From: Conchocele bisecta | Taxonomy: Eukaryota; Mollusca; Bivalvia; Lucinida; Thyasiridae | Assembly: GCA_029237695.1 (NCBI GenBank) | Contig: CM055275.1 | Span: 87,098,433-87,162,432 of the forward strand | Direction: 5' to 3' | DNA length: 64,000 nucleotides | Shown here: positions 1 through 10,492 of the stretch, piece after piece | How positions within the stretch are numbered: the first letter of the stretch is position 1 | Layout of the letters: each line of letters starts with the position of its first letter | Made by a program: the position numbers and the translations under genes | Notes under the pieces: generated by a model | Seen by the model: the letters and a program-made list of their open reading frames with translations, nothing else | What the model was told of the DNA's origin: nothing | Databases searched by the model: none

Positions 1-985
1 ATGGTCTGTGATTGGACAAATGGGGTTTATGGCATGTGTGGCCCATCTAGATCCTGGTCTGTGACTGAACAAATGGGGTTTACGGCATGTATGGCCCGTC
101 TAGATCCTGGTCTGTGATTGGACAAATGAGGTTTATGGCATATGTGGCCCATGTAGATCATGGTCTGTGATTGGACAAATGGGGTTTATGGCATGTGTGG
201 CCCATCTAGATCCTGGTCTGTGACTGGACAAATGGGGTTTATGGCATGTGTGGCCCATCTAGATTCTGGTCTGATGGACAAATGAGGTTTATGGCATGTA
301 TGGCCCATCTAGATCCTGGTCTGTAACTGGACAAATGAGGTTCAGCATGTGTGGCCCATCTAGATCATTGTCTGTGATTGGACAAATGGGGTTTATGACA
401 TGTGTGGCTCGTCTAGATCCTGATCTGTGACTGGACAAATGGGGTTATGGCATGTGTTGCCCATCTAGATCCTGGTCTGTGATTGGACAAATGGGGTTTA
501 TGGCATGTGTGGACCGTCTATATCATAGTCTGTGATTGGAAAAACGGGGTTTATGGCATGTATGGCCCGTCTAGATCCTGGTCTGTGATTGAACAAATGA
601 GGTTTATGGCATGTGTGGCCCGTCTAGATCCTGGTCTGTGATTGGACAAATGGGGTTTATGGCATGTGTGGCCATCTAGATCCTGGTCTGTGATTGGACA
701 AATGGGGTCTATGGCATGTGTGGCCATCTAGATCCTGGTCTGTGATTGGACAAATGGGGTTTATGGCATGTGTGGCCCGTCTAGATCTTTGTCTCTGACT
801 GGACAAATGAGGTTTATGGCATGTGTGGCTCGTCTAGATCCTGATCTGGGACTCGACAAATGGGGTTTATGGCATGTGTGGCCCGTCTAGATCCTGGTCG
901 GTGACTGGACAAATAAGGTTTAAGGCATGTGTGGCCCGTCTATAACCTGATCTGTGACTGGACACATGGGTTTTTTGGCATGAAG
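1..985. repeat. 53-bp tandem satellite, about 18 copies
   Basis: A 53-bp unit containing GGACAAATGGGGTTTATGGC and the segment CCATCTAGATCCTGGTCTG is repeated head to tail from the left edge to about 985. Copies differ by a few substitutions and small deletions. The array continues off the left edge, so its true length is unknown. No ORF runs through it. It is a minisatellite or satellite; the function is unknown. Confidence 0.95.
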
Positions 986-994
986 TAACATAAC

Positions 995-2036
995 AAGGCC
1001 TGTAAATACATTAAATAAAAGTATCAATAACGGAAAAAAATAAGTTAAACATTTGTTTACTCCCTGTTATAACACATTACCAAGGTTCCTATGTTTTTTA
1101 TGTGCCGTACTCGGACAGCCTGAAGACAATAGACTCTCACGAAACAGTCAACCGAATTATATCATGTTCCGCCTATTGCAGAAGTTAGGTAAATGTTAGC
1201 CCTCCGCAATGATGTATTCTCCAATGTGCTATGCCAACAAGTTTTAGAGCTATGGATTATTTTGTTACAACAACATGAACAAAGTTCCGCATTTGTCTCT
1301 AGCAAGAAGACATCGGGCACATTTATTTCTTTGACTTTCCCGGTGACGAGTCAGCTGGTATCGTTTCATAACTTCGCTTACAAGGTAAATAGGTAATTGG
1401 CTGGTAACCAGTCAGTGTAACATGACGCTTACACGTGACACTCCACGAATCTCAACCAATCATAAGCTTAGCGATGACGTCATCGGAAAAAACATCAACA
1501 ATTAGACTATATGGCTTCCCGAGAAATGATAGAAATGTTGGTGCGATTAATTGTCTGTAGTGACGCATTGGACTAGTATAAATGTAGGTTTGATCAAATG
1601 TTTCATTGGAAACAATGTTGTTTCGAAGCAAACTGTTTCTTAACGGGCCCAGACGACGTAAAAGTGTAGTTTGAAGCAGTTGTTTGCTTTGTCATATAGA
1701 AGCATAGGATCGACAAATGTTACCGAAGTATTACGACTTAAGATAAATGCAGAATTTTGTTGAACAAAATAATCTCTAGCTCAAAACAGTGTTGACATAG
1801 CGCATCAGGGAATAGATCGTTGCGGAGGGCTAACATTTGCCTAACTTCTACAATTGGCGGAAATGATATAAATCGGTTGACTGTTTCGTGAGAGTCTGTT
1901 GTCTCGAGGCCGTCCGAGTACGGACAGTTAAAAACATAGGCACCTTGTATGTATTGTGTTCTAACAGGGAGTAAACTTCTTTTTTTCAACTGATTTTTTC
2001 CAACTTATTGATACTTTTAGGTATATTTCATGTATG
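995..2036. mobile_element. Foldback/MITE-like element with ~285-bp inverted arms
   Basis: The segment at about 1004-1290 reappears in reverse complement at about 1736-2030, for example ACTCTCACGAAACAGTCAAC and GTTAGCCCTCCGCAA on opposite strands. A non-repeated centre of about 445 bp lies between the arms. The outer ends (about 997-1030 and 2005-2036) resemble the inverted ends of smaller MITEs at about 45.6 and 49.4 kb. The short ORFs in the two arms (1193-1396 plus, 1738-1989 minus) are the same sequence read from opposite arms and are not convincing genes. No transposase is present, so it is non-autonomous. Confidence 0.75.
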
Positions 2037-2743
2037 GGCGAGACGCCAGTTTTCTGGGTAGTCGGAGTTTTCGGGGTATTCACATATTTCGTAATTTATA
2101 GACATGTGTGCAACCGCGATGTGCTCTACGTCAGGTGCACTAAGACTTGACGTACATTAAGTCCTTAAAATGCCACCAAATCCAGTGTTTGGACTAAATA
2201 ATGGTACTTTTTGTCATTTAGTGAGATGTTCAACAGCCAATGAATACTCGGGAACGAATTAGCAGATTTATTGACACTTTCGGAACATACCCCGAAAATT
2301 TGAAAACACCAACCATAAGTCAAGACAATATTCAAGATGGCCGACTCATATGTTATTAAACGTGCTAACGCGAATTGTAATGTACGAACTGTCTTATTTT
2401 GAAGGCAAGAAACATTGAAAGAAAGGTTTACCATTGGATTTAACTGACAAGTTAGCTCATATGTTATGTTTTATTAAGAACAGCTAGTTGATGAACGTGT
2501 TAATACCCCGAAAACTAGACCCACCATCATATATTGTATAGACATTCCCATGGTCCGTTACTTCAACCTATGCATTGTACCTGAAAAAATTGTTGACACA
2601 ATCCCCAATTTACTTTCTCCCACTAAATATTGTCTCTGGTACTGTTTCAGCTTCCCACCGGTCTCTACGATTCGAAACTGGCACTTTGACGGGAAAGCGA
2701 AAACATATTGTCGGTGTTAACTTGGAAGTATTCTCCAAGAATG
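2037..2743. other. Unassigned intergenic sequence
   Basis: AT-rich sequence with short ORFs on both strands (for example 2165-2434 minus) that show no recognisable domain. A T-run at about 2744-2755 reads as poly(A) on the minus strand and could be the 3' tail of the minus-strand LINE to the right; this is only a suggestion. Confidence 0.4.
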
Positions 2744-2962
2744 TTTTTTTTTTTAATAATTCAGCGCTGTAATGGTAATATTTACCTAAACAATACATGC
2801 CACGAATATAGCGGTATTTATTGATTACTCGCAGATACATCAAGCAATGTAGACGCATATCAGAGTGTGCGTGATGCACACGCTGGTCAGCACCCACCTT
2901 GATTGTTTACATGTTCAATTGTACATAAGTATTCTGGTAAACACGTAATAAAGTATATCATA

Positions 2963-4127
2963 CTACATCACGACTTTCACGTGTTTCAAAAAATTATTGA
3001 AAACAGAAGAATGCTTCTGACGGTTTTCAAGAACTTTTGAGATAGTCAATAAGTCGTAGTATAATAGCTTTAACATATTCGATTTACGAGTTCTTGCTTC
3101 AGTAATAAAGTGTGTTTTGTATATGCAATACGAAATATGACATAGTATAATATATTCATATTCCTTAAGCTGAATTTTGTATCCTAGGATAAGAAACTCA
3201 AGCGAACGGATTGATTTGTCAATTCCACATTTTCGGAATATGTTGGATATATTTGTCCAAAATTCATTCAGATACCTACTTGTAATGAAAAAATGATCAT
3301 ACGTTTCTTTTTCATTACAATGTTTACAATTAGGGTTATTCGAGATTTTCCAGGTAAACAGGTTTTCATTCGTTGCTAGAATTCTATGTAATGCTTTGTA
3401 TTTAAATTGTTTAACGCGGTTATCAATTACTACTTTGTTTAGGACATAATAAAAAGATCCCCACGAAATGTTCTGCTGAAATTGTTGTTCCCAGTATTTA
3501 TGGATATATGGTATTTCTATTTTTTTCTTCAGTAGTATATAATATAGTTCTTTGTTCGTGATGTTATCAAATGGTTTATTATTTATGTAAACCGTAGTCA
3601 AGCTAGTTTTAACTTTTGTCTGAATGAACTCTGTGGTTGTCAAAGTAATCGTCCAGGCTCTTGGTATTGACTCTTTAATAGTGTTAATTTCCGAGATCCA
3701 GTTTTGCTTATTTTTCAAGCGGGAAAGAATACGAGTGGTATCAATTTGTCCTGACTTAGAAATTATATCGTTAATGAAAATCAAATCTGCGTTTGAAAAT
3801 TAAGCATTTACCGTTATGTTTTATATATTTGTTACCCCAAATGATTTGTTTACGGATATCATAAAAATGTTTTGGGCTTTCTTTATTCAACGCAATACAA
3901 AAATCTGCCCAAATTCCAATCAGATGTTTGTAGAATGCAGGAATACTGAGGTGTACATTAGGTAACGATTTGATGGAGTCCAGGTTCGTGTTGAATATAA
4001 GAAAATGATTACCATATTGATTAAGAAAGAATGCAGGTATCAATTTCCAATTGGCGTTATCAATGATTTTCAGTGATTTAATCCACTTTAATTTCATATT
4101 ATTCGCATATGTTTCGATATCAATCAT
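2963..4127 (-). pseudogene. LINE ORF2, C-terminal part (L1/Tx1 type)
   Basis: Two overlapping minus-strand reading segments, 3771-4127 and 2963-3784, joined by a frameshift near 3775, encode the region downstream of the reverse transcriptase. The second segment contains a Cys pair (CKHC) followed by ETYDHFF, the CxxC-x(n)-H layout common at the C-terminus of L1/Tx1 ORF2 proteins, then a hydrophobic, Lys-rich tail. The segment ends at a stop at 2963. It belongs to the same ORF2 as 4228-5898. It is degenerate, and no function of its own is claimed. Confidence 0.8.
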
Positions 4128-4227
4128 TTCTAAACCTCCGTTTAATTTTTTTCCAATGATGATTGAGCGTCTAATTTTATCATTTTTACCATTCCATAAG
4201 AATCTGTAAACTATGGAACTTATTTTG

Positions 4228-5898
4228 TTAATTATGGATTTCGGTGTATGTAACTATAATTTGCATTAGGTATGTCAGTTTAGATAAAAGAAGAGATTTT
4301 ATTACCAATGTTTTGCCATAAAATGTTAATTTTCTTTCATTCCATGAATCTGTTATTTTTTCGCACTGGCTTATTTTGTCAGTCCAGTTGAGATTTTCAC
4401 ATTCTTCTTTAACATTTCCGAAGTACACACCTAGTGCTTTCACAGAAGTGTTTGTGAATTCTATATTTAAAACTGTTTTACATGTTTTATGTTTTGATTT
4501 TCCTACCCAGAGACCTACTGTTTTACTTTGTTATTTAGTTTTAGCCCTGAGAATGTGCCAAATTCTTCAATTGTTTTCATTGCATTTTCTACATCTGCTT
4601 CGTTTTTTAAGAAAAGTGTAGTGTCATCAGCTAGTTGAGTAATTTTTATTTGTTTTTTCGTAGTTTCTGTTTTTACAGATATACCGTTTATTTCGTTGTT
4701 TGTTCTAACCTTGATACCTAGAATTTCAACAACAATTATAAATAAATGTGCAGACAGAGGACACCCTTGTCTGACTCCACGAGATATACTAAATAGCTGT
4801 GATTTCCAGCCATTGTTTATAAACATGCTGATATATTTGGTATAAAACGTTAACCCATCTTATAAATGTTGTTTTAAATCCAAATGTCCTAAGTACTTCA
4901 AACGTGAAATCCCATTCTACTGTATCGAAAGCCTTTCTAAAATCTACAAAAAGTATAGCTGCATCCAAATCAAGAATGTCAGTATAATCAATTATATCTT
5001 GAATTTGTCTTATGTTATTTCCAATATATCTATTTTTAATATACCCCTGTTGGTATAAACTAATGATGTTCGGTAATATTTTTTGTAAACGTTTTGTTAA
5101 TACTTTTGCAGCTGTTTTATAATCTACATTTAGGAGAGATATTGGCCTCCAGTTTTCGATATTTTCTGGATTGCCTTTCTTGAATAATAGAGAAAATACG
5201 CTTTGTTTTTGGGTGTGAGATAATTCCCCCTTTTCAAACCCTTCATTTAACGATGATGTGACTATAAACCTTATCTTATTCCAAAATGTTAAATAAAATT
5301 CGACTGGTAACCCATCGAGTCCTGGGCTCTTGTTAAGTTTCATATCATTAATTGCACATTTACACTCTTCGATTGTCATTGGCCCTTCACAAAGATTCTC
5401 TGATCCATCATCTAATGTGTTATCTAATTCGATTGATTCAATATAAGAATGTGTATCAGTATCGGTATTATTTGAAGTGTACAGCGTTTTATAGAAGTTT
5501 ACTTCCTCGTTCAAAATAGCTTCGGTGGAATTTATTCGTTTATTTTTAACCATCAATGAAGTAATTACTTTTTTATTTTGCCTTGATTTCTCTAGACTAT
5601 GAAAGTATTTTGAGTTATGTTCTCCTTCTTCTAGGAATTGAACCCTAGAACGTATTTGTGCTCCAAATTTTTTTAAATTATATATTTCTTCGATTTCTTT
5701 TTCTACTATGTTGGTTTGCTGTTTTATTGTTTCATTATTATCGGAATCCGGGGTTGAATATAAAGTCTGCAGTTTATTTTCCAGTTCTTGCAGTCGGTTG
5801 CTACGTACTCTTGATTTCATTTTTGAGAAATGTATAGAGTGTTCTCTAATTTCGTACTTACACATTTCCCATTTTGCTTGGTAACTAGTAATATTCAA
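4228..5898 (-). pseudogene. LINE ORF2, reverse transcriptase part (L1/Tx1 type)
   Basis: Reverse transcriptase of the LINE, which would copy element RNA at the nicked target. The main segment 4789-5898 holds the fingers motif SPGLDGLPVEFY, the NWRPISLLN motif and palm motif A FVDFRKAFD. After a frameshift near 4810 the segment 4515-4826 carries RQGCPLS and the catalytic ADD of LADDTTLF (about 4620-4640). After another break near 4500 the segment 4228-4443 gives LGVYFG and the RKLTFYGK thumb-like motif. The catalytic residues remain, but the frame is broken at least twice, so this is a pseudogene or carries assembly indels. Family placement in L1/Tx1 rests on motif wording from memory. Confidence 0.88.
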
Positions 5899-5924
5899 AG
5901 GAATAATTGAATCAATAGCGTTAT

Positions 5925-6540
5925 TTATAGTTTGAGTGTAAAATGAGATACATTTAATTTCCAGAACCCCCGTCCCCTTTTATTGGGTATCTTAAGTTTC
6001 AGCGAAATCGCCATATGATCTGTACTTTGAATGAGAGCTGGTCTAATGTCGGTTGAGAAAATCAGAGGTATTAAATTTTTATCCATTAACCAAAAATCTA
6101 TTCGACTTTTTTTTGCACTATTTTTCCTACGCCAAGTAAATTGACATTTATTACTGTGAAACTGTTTCCAAATGTCAGTGAGATTGTGAATTTTAATAAA
6201 CTTGCTTAGATTCTCAACAGCCATTTTTATTTTCCTCGATGTTGAGGTTTTATACACCCTATCTGTCTTATTGAGCGTATCATTAAAATCACCGCCTACT
6301 ATTTTAACATCTTGTGTATTATCTTTTAAAGCATTGCTTAGTGACTTGAAATAACTATTTCTAGCATTCTTATCGTTCGGTGAGTATATATTTAATAACG
6401 TAAAAATGTTATCAAGTGCTTCTATATTTAATATTACATATCTACCATTATCATCATACAGTTCATCTATAACATTGAATTGCATAGTTTTCCTTATTAA
6501 AATCGAACACCCTTTGCTATTTGATTCTCCAAATGAGTGG
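5925..6540 (-). pseudogene. LINE ORF2, endonuclease part (distal segment)
   Basis: Apurinic/apyrimidinic-type endonuclease (EEP fold), the enzyme that nicks target DNA to prime LINE insertion. Visible motifs are VGGDFNDTLN, SRIDFWLM and the terminal STDHMAISL (SDH-type catalytic motif with T for S context). The frame also continues upstream of the nominal 6485 start to 6540, where the SINE interrupts it; the missing N-terminal segment resumes at 6796-7001. It stops at 5925, and the reverse transcriptase frame begins at 5898 after a frameshift. Confidence 0.85.
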
Positions 6541-6795
6541 AGTGAGTGAGTGAATATGGTTTAACGTCCGCTTTTCTGACATAGAAGTACAAGCCTCAGG
6601 GAGTCTACACGCAGACGGGTCAACGGGGTCGTGTCCCGTATCAACCTGTCCCAGGGGGGTAAATATCAACTTCAGAACTCAATACTTTACAATCAAAATA
6701 TATATTCAGTCCTGAAATTAGAACAACCTGATCTGGTGCCAGGCCCTCGCCACACCAGCATCATTTATCCCATCCCCTAAAAGTAATAGGATTAG
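6541..6795 (+). mobile_element. SINE-like insertion inside LINE ORF2
   Basis: About 255 bp flanked by a 12-bp near-perfect direct repeat, CCAAATGAGTGG at 6529-6540 and CCAAATGAGCGG at 6796-6807, which is a target site duplication. The LINE endonuclease frame is continuous across the insertion when the element is ignored. Its 3' half (ATTCAGTCCTGAAATTAGAA and CTGGTGCCAGGCCCT) is shared with the SINE copies near 51.4, 54.1 and 60.7 kb. Its 5' head differs from theirs, so it may be a distinct subfamily or a chimera. Confidence 0.85.
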
Positions 6796-7001
6796 CCAAA
6801 TGAGCGGAAAGTTTCCCAATCTCTAAATTCATTTTTAACATGTTTAAGTAGATCTTGTGTAAAGTGAGTCTCTTGGAGTAGTACAATATCAGAATTTTGT
6901 TGTAAAAGCCATTGTAATAACCTTGCACGCTTAGCGTTTTCACGAAGTCACTGTGTATTTAATGAGACTAAGTGTATACAACTATATTTAGACTGTTCCA
7001 T
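6796..7001 (-). pseudogene. LINE ORF2, N-terminal endonuclease segment
   Basis: Start of ORF2 on the minus strand. An ATG at 7001-6999 opens a frame reading SLNTQ, a TGA stop at 6950-6948, then LRENAKR and SDIVLLQETHF. This is the classical L1-type N-terminus, with the metal-binding Glu in QET. The TGA most likely replaced the Gly or Trp codon usual here. The frame then runs into the SINE at 6795 and continues at 6540. The start was chosen because it lies just upstream of the conserved N-terminal motif. Confidence 0.8.
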
Positions 7002-8026
7002 TGAAAAGTAAAATTATAAATAGTGTCAATATTAACATAGTAACTGTATACAAAAGTATTAAATACGTTGTGGTAAAACTGCATGTAATTTCATGCCGGA
7101 TGTTTGTAACAATCCAGTCATATAACGCCCTTACTCCCTGATATGTCTCTGCGCAAAGTTGTATCTTAGCGAAACGAAATGTAAGACCAATAAATGCAGA
7201 TATATCTACTGAATAGTATGGGCAAACGTTATTGTGTGCTTTGAGTGGGCACAGATAAGTCAAATCTTTAAAATGTCGAAAGATCGTACAATGTGCACAT
7301 GATAATGCCAGTAATGTTACCTGTGAAGTAATTACATGTATATAACGCACATTAGGCACATACAAACTAATATTTACATTCAGTCTGCCTTGCATGGATC
7401 TATAATCATGGTTAAACTCATATATGCTACTCTTAGTATATGTTCGCCTTGGATACAAGCATTTATGTGATATACACCACTGCATTGCAGTACTGTATAA
7501 CAATAATATTTGTAATATCAGTGTATACATTGCATTTGTGTTTAGATTATTCATACACGCATTTCTATATTTACACCCCATATGAACTGTCATGTGACAC
7601 AAGTGGGGTTACGCCTCGCACGGCCATCGAAAACTCGAGACAAACCATGCAGTATCAACAGGATCCTTAATGACCAAGTGTGGCAAGATGAACATTCATT
7701 ATGCTGTGTACAGGGAGCAATGTGTTTCACAGCCGAACTGCATAACTGCAATTGTTGAATATCAAAGACATTGGTCAAAATTGGCGTAAACCCGGTTGTG
7801 TCAAATTGCTGTTCACATGTAAATACGTGTACATATATATTATACATTGTGGTCATTTTGTGTGCCCTCAAAAGGTGCAATACATTTATCTGATAACTAT
7901 GTATTATTTCCATTTTTGCATATAACAATGGCCTGTATGGTTTGGCCGAATCAATATTCTCAATCATTGTCCGTTTTCCAGGATAAATGTTCATTATCGA
8001 TAAGAAACCCATGATACAGTTTGTGT
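7002..8026. other. Spacer between LINE ORF2 and ORF1, no gene seen
   Basis: About 1 kb of AT-rich sequence. Minus-strand frames 6988-7602 and 7590-8012 are open but have no recognisable domain or LINE motif. It could be an unusual inter-ORF spacer, an old insertion into the element, or the junction of two different LINE copies. Confidence 0.5.
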
Positions 8027-9055
8027 CTAACGATCGTTATTGGGACGCTTGGCGTTCCTATGTGACTGGGTTTTGTCGTGTAATACTTCCACAGGTGTAG
8101 GCGGAGACCGCTCCGTGTCGGTCGTGCCTCCCGATTTGTAAGGAGTGTCATTGCCCCGGTACTGATCAATAGACCGATGACCGCTTGACTGATTTGGTTT
8201 GCCCGTGCCTCGCGCTGACGGAAGTTGTTTTTGGATAGATGTGCTATTAATAGATATCGGTTTTTCCGATATGTCACTGGTCACAATAGGTTGTGTATTC
8301 AGGAATACATTGTGTACTGTCTGCTCAGAATCTTGCAGACGGCTCGGTTGCACTTTCTCTTTTTGTGTAGCATCGGCAGCATCCATAAATATACAGTCGA
8401 TCTGCTTATGTCCGGCCTTTTTGCAGTTTTTACAGGTCCAGTCATTTGGACACTGGGAGAACGTGTGCCCCTCACTGAGACATTTTGAACATTTTGTGAT
8501 GGAGTTTGTTTCACGTTTGTTTTGACCGAAGTGGACAACACGTCCCACGAATTTTCCGAATGTCATAAAATTTGGTAGTACGCCGGTCAAGCTGGACGAT
8601 TTCACAATTAGTATTCTATCGCCCGTTTCACAGTTGGTCAACTTCCCGTTAACTCTGAGTTTGTCACGATAAAGGGAGATAACCTCAATCTTTAAAAGGG
8701 TGAGCGTTCTCGTGAATATACCGTCTTCCACTGAGAGCGGAATGTTTTTGACTCGCACCTTCGTTGTGACTTCATTGTCATAGCGATTTGGGTTGGTGTT
8801 GAGTATGGGAATCGATTTCCCCCGAATGGGCACCCCTTCAGTCATTAGTGTAACTTTGTCAACAAGATTGTCCAATTAAATTCTCCACATGCCATTTACA
8901 CGTTGTAGTCCTGTAATATGTGACGCATCAATCTCTTTAGATATGGCTTGGTACAGTTCAACATGTGATAGCCACTCTGCCCTGGACGGTTTCCGTTCAC
9001 CAAAGAGTTCACGCTCCCGCAAGAAGACGAGGGGGCGCCATGTTTGTTTTGGTTT
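8027..9055 (-). pseudogene. LINE ORF1, zinc-knuckle RNA-binding protein
   Basis: ORF1 product of the L1/Tx1-type LINE, expected to coat element RNA in the cytoplasm. The main part (8027-8875) holds an RRM-like stretch (TKVRVKNIPLSVEDG) and two CCHC knuckles, CSKCLSEGHTFSQC and CKNCKKAGHKQIDC, each C-x2-C-x4-H-x4-C. A Ser/Pro/Thr-rich, probably disordered tail follows. The same frame continues upstream through a TAA at 8878-8876 to about 9055, encoding WLSHVELYQAI and related residues, so one stop interrupts an otherwise continuous ORF. The 8875 start is a TTG and is not the natural start. The true start is unresolved. Confidence 0.82.
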
Positions 9056-9698
9056 TCAATGGCGGGCTCTATTGTGTTTTGCATTTCAGCCATTTTCACT
9101 CACAAGATGTTGATATTTACAGATAAATGATTACCTGACTGATATATATCATTTTAATATCGTTTTAATGTTAGTTTACACAATAAAACACCTTCAATAA
9201 CTACGAAATTGACTTTATTATCCGATATTTGATCATAAGCAAAACAACGCCTTGGCAATGCCGCTTACATCAATTATTCTCCAAGAATGTATCCGCATGT
9301 AGGTGGCATACCACCAGTGATTATTTCTAAATAAAATAATTCTTTTTTTTTACTCACATTTTGCCAGTCTCTACATCTTACGTTTTTCAAGACACAAGGT
9401 CTCAGATATGCGCAGCATTAAAGGTGCATACCCACTCAGTAGGCACAAAATGTTCTTTATAGGAATTAAATAAGTGTATAAATATGTCACTATTCCACCA
9501 GTTCTAAAAATTACCAGTGCCCGCTATACAAATATAATAATTTATTAATTATCAATTTACTGTTAGCGACGCGCGGCGGTAACAGTCTATTTTGATAATG
9601 TGCGGGGACGACGACTTTCACATCACGGCTTGCGGTGCGCATGTGCAGTATACTACGCGCGCCAGTAGGCTTCCCAATATGTAAACAAGAATATCAAC
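9056..9698. other. Intergenic, possible promoter at right end
   Basis: No gene is seen. The left part may be the 5' UTR of the minus-strand LINE. The segment about 9565-9680 is locally GC- and CpG-rich (CGACGCGCGGCGG, GTGCGGGGACGACG) compared with its surroundings and lies just upstream of a small plus-strand ORF, so it could be promoter sequence. That is inference from composition only. Confidence 0.4.
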
Positions 9699-9860
9699 AT
9701 GTCGAAACGTCCAGGACGGAAATTGTATGAAACGGAGTCGGCCAAAAAAAAGGCGAAATTTCTGAGGGACAGGCAGTACAGAGAGAGAGTGGTTAATATT
9801 GGCGACCAGATCACCAAATGGAAAGAGTTACGTGGAGATTTAGATTTGGACTCGAACTGA
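9699..9860 (+). CDS. Small basic ORF, 53 residues, possible exon
   Basis: ATG at 9699 to TGA at 9858. The product is 53 residues and very basic in its first half (Lys/Arg-rich around residues 2-32), with the motif RERVVNIGDQITKWKELR near the end. I recall R-RV-IG-----W--LR as a motif at the N-terminus of larger uncharacterised lophotrochozoan proteins, but cannot verify this. It follows a CpG-rich stretch and precedes paired CACGTG boxes. It may be a first coding exon that has lost its continuation, since a stop rather than a donor follows the motif. No function is assigned. Confidence 0.4.
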   Translation: MSKRPGRKLYETESAKKKAKFLRDRQYRERVVNIGDQITKWKELRGDLDLDSN

Positions 9861-9920
9861 GATTTTTCTTCTCAACTTCCGATACTTCACTGCGCATGTC
9901 AAATATGTGATATGATTGAC

Positions 9921-9948
9921 CGTGTCACGTGACGCGTGTCACGTGACG
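9921..9948. promoter_or_regulatory. Two tandem 14-bp GTCACGTGAC boxes
   Basis: The 14-mer CGTGTCACGTGACG occurs twice head to tail, followed by a partial third start (CGTGTTGG). Each contains the perfect palindrome GTCACGTGAC, an E-box (CACGTG) of the type bound by bHLH-leucine zipper factors of the USF/MiT class in animals. It lies between the small ORF at 9699 and the LINE at 10493. Regulatory function is inferred from the motif only. Confidence 0.45.
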
Positions 9949-10492
9949 CGTGTTGGTAAAAATACCACGAGGTCGGAAAATACCCTTTCTGGTCGCGGCA
10001 TATAAAATGCGATTTAACACCAATTAACACGCGCCGTAATTAAAAATAACTTGTTAGTGGGTAGACAAATGGCTCATAAGGCATGACAGAACATGAAAAG
10101 TAGTAGTACAGTGTAACCTGTAACAATGTAATATGTTGATAAAAATGTGTCTCACGGAAAACGTGTATTTTCTTCGGAATTTGACGGACTAATTTCTCGA
10201 AAGTTGATGGACCTGTGTGTAAATGTAACATCTAGTTACTGTGGAAATATTAGATGGTAGCATTGACTATTTTCCGAGTGTTCTGATGTTTTCTAAAATC
10301 ATACATTGATGGAATGTTGACTGTATATCTAACAATGTGTCCGCCATTATTGTCCGTACTAACCAACCATGCCTGCGGCCTTTAGACTTAGATTATTTTA
10401 CACAAAGGCAACACGCGTACATGGGACTTAATCCGAAACTCGTCACGGTCTGCTGACCAGCGGGTAATTGGGCGTATAGGTATATACTGACA
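9949..10492. other. 5' flank or 5' UTR of the plus-strand LINE
   Basis: AT-rich, no supported gene. The 5' end of the LINE is not defined by any visible target duplication. The last ~100 bp (10360-10492) is less AT-rich and directly precedes the first ATG of the element, so it is probably 5' UTR. Confidence 0.4.

Larger units (their letters stand above)
2744..9055 (-). mobile_element. Degenerate L1/Tx1-type non-LTR retrotransposon (LINE)
   Basis: A minus-strand LINE with ORF1 (8027-9055) upstream of ORF2 (7001 down to 2963). ORF1 is a nucleic-acid binding protein with CCHC knuckles. ORF2 carries an apurinic-type endonuclease at the N-terminus and a reverse transcriptase. The palm motif context SPGLDGLPVEFY, the downstream W..R.LT..GK.LVI..L motif and the C-terminal CxxC...H layout fit the L1/Tx1 group. 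Several frameshifts, in-frame stops and a SINE insertion mean it cannot be active as read. About 1 kb separates ORF1 from ORF2, more than usual for this group. The ends are approximate. Confidence 0.85.

Noticed and set aside
1..985. Possible CRISPR array from regularly spaced repeats
   Set aside because: The whole 53-bp unit repeats with no unique spacers, and the context is eukaryotic.
1193..1989. Similar short ORFs on opposite strands
   Set aside because: They come from the two inverted arms of the foldback element.
7590..8012. 140-residue minus-strand ORF between LINE ORFs
   Set aside because: No LINE motif or known domain; probably chance opening in the spacer.
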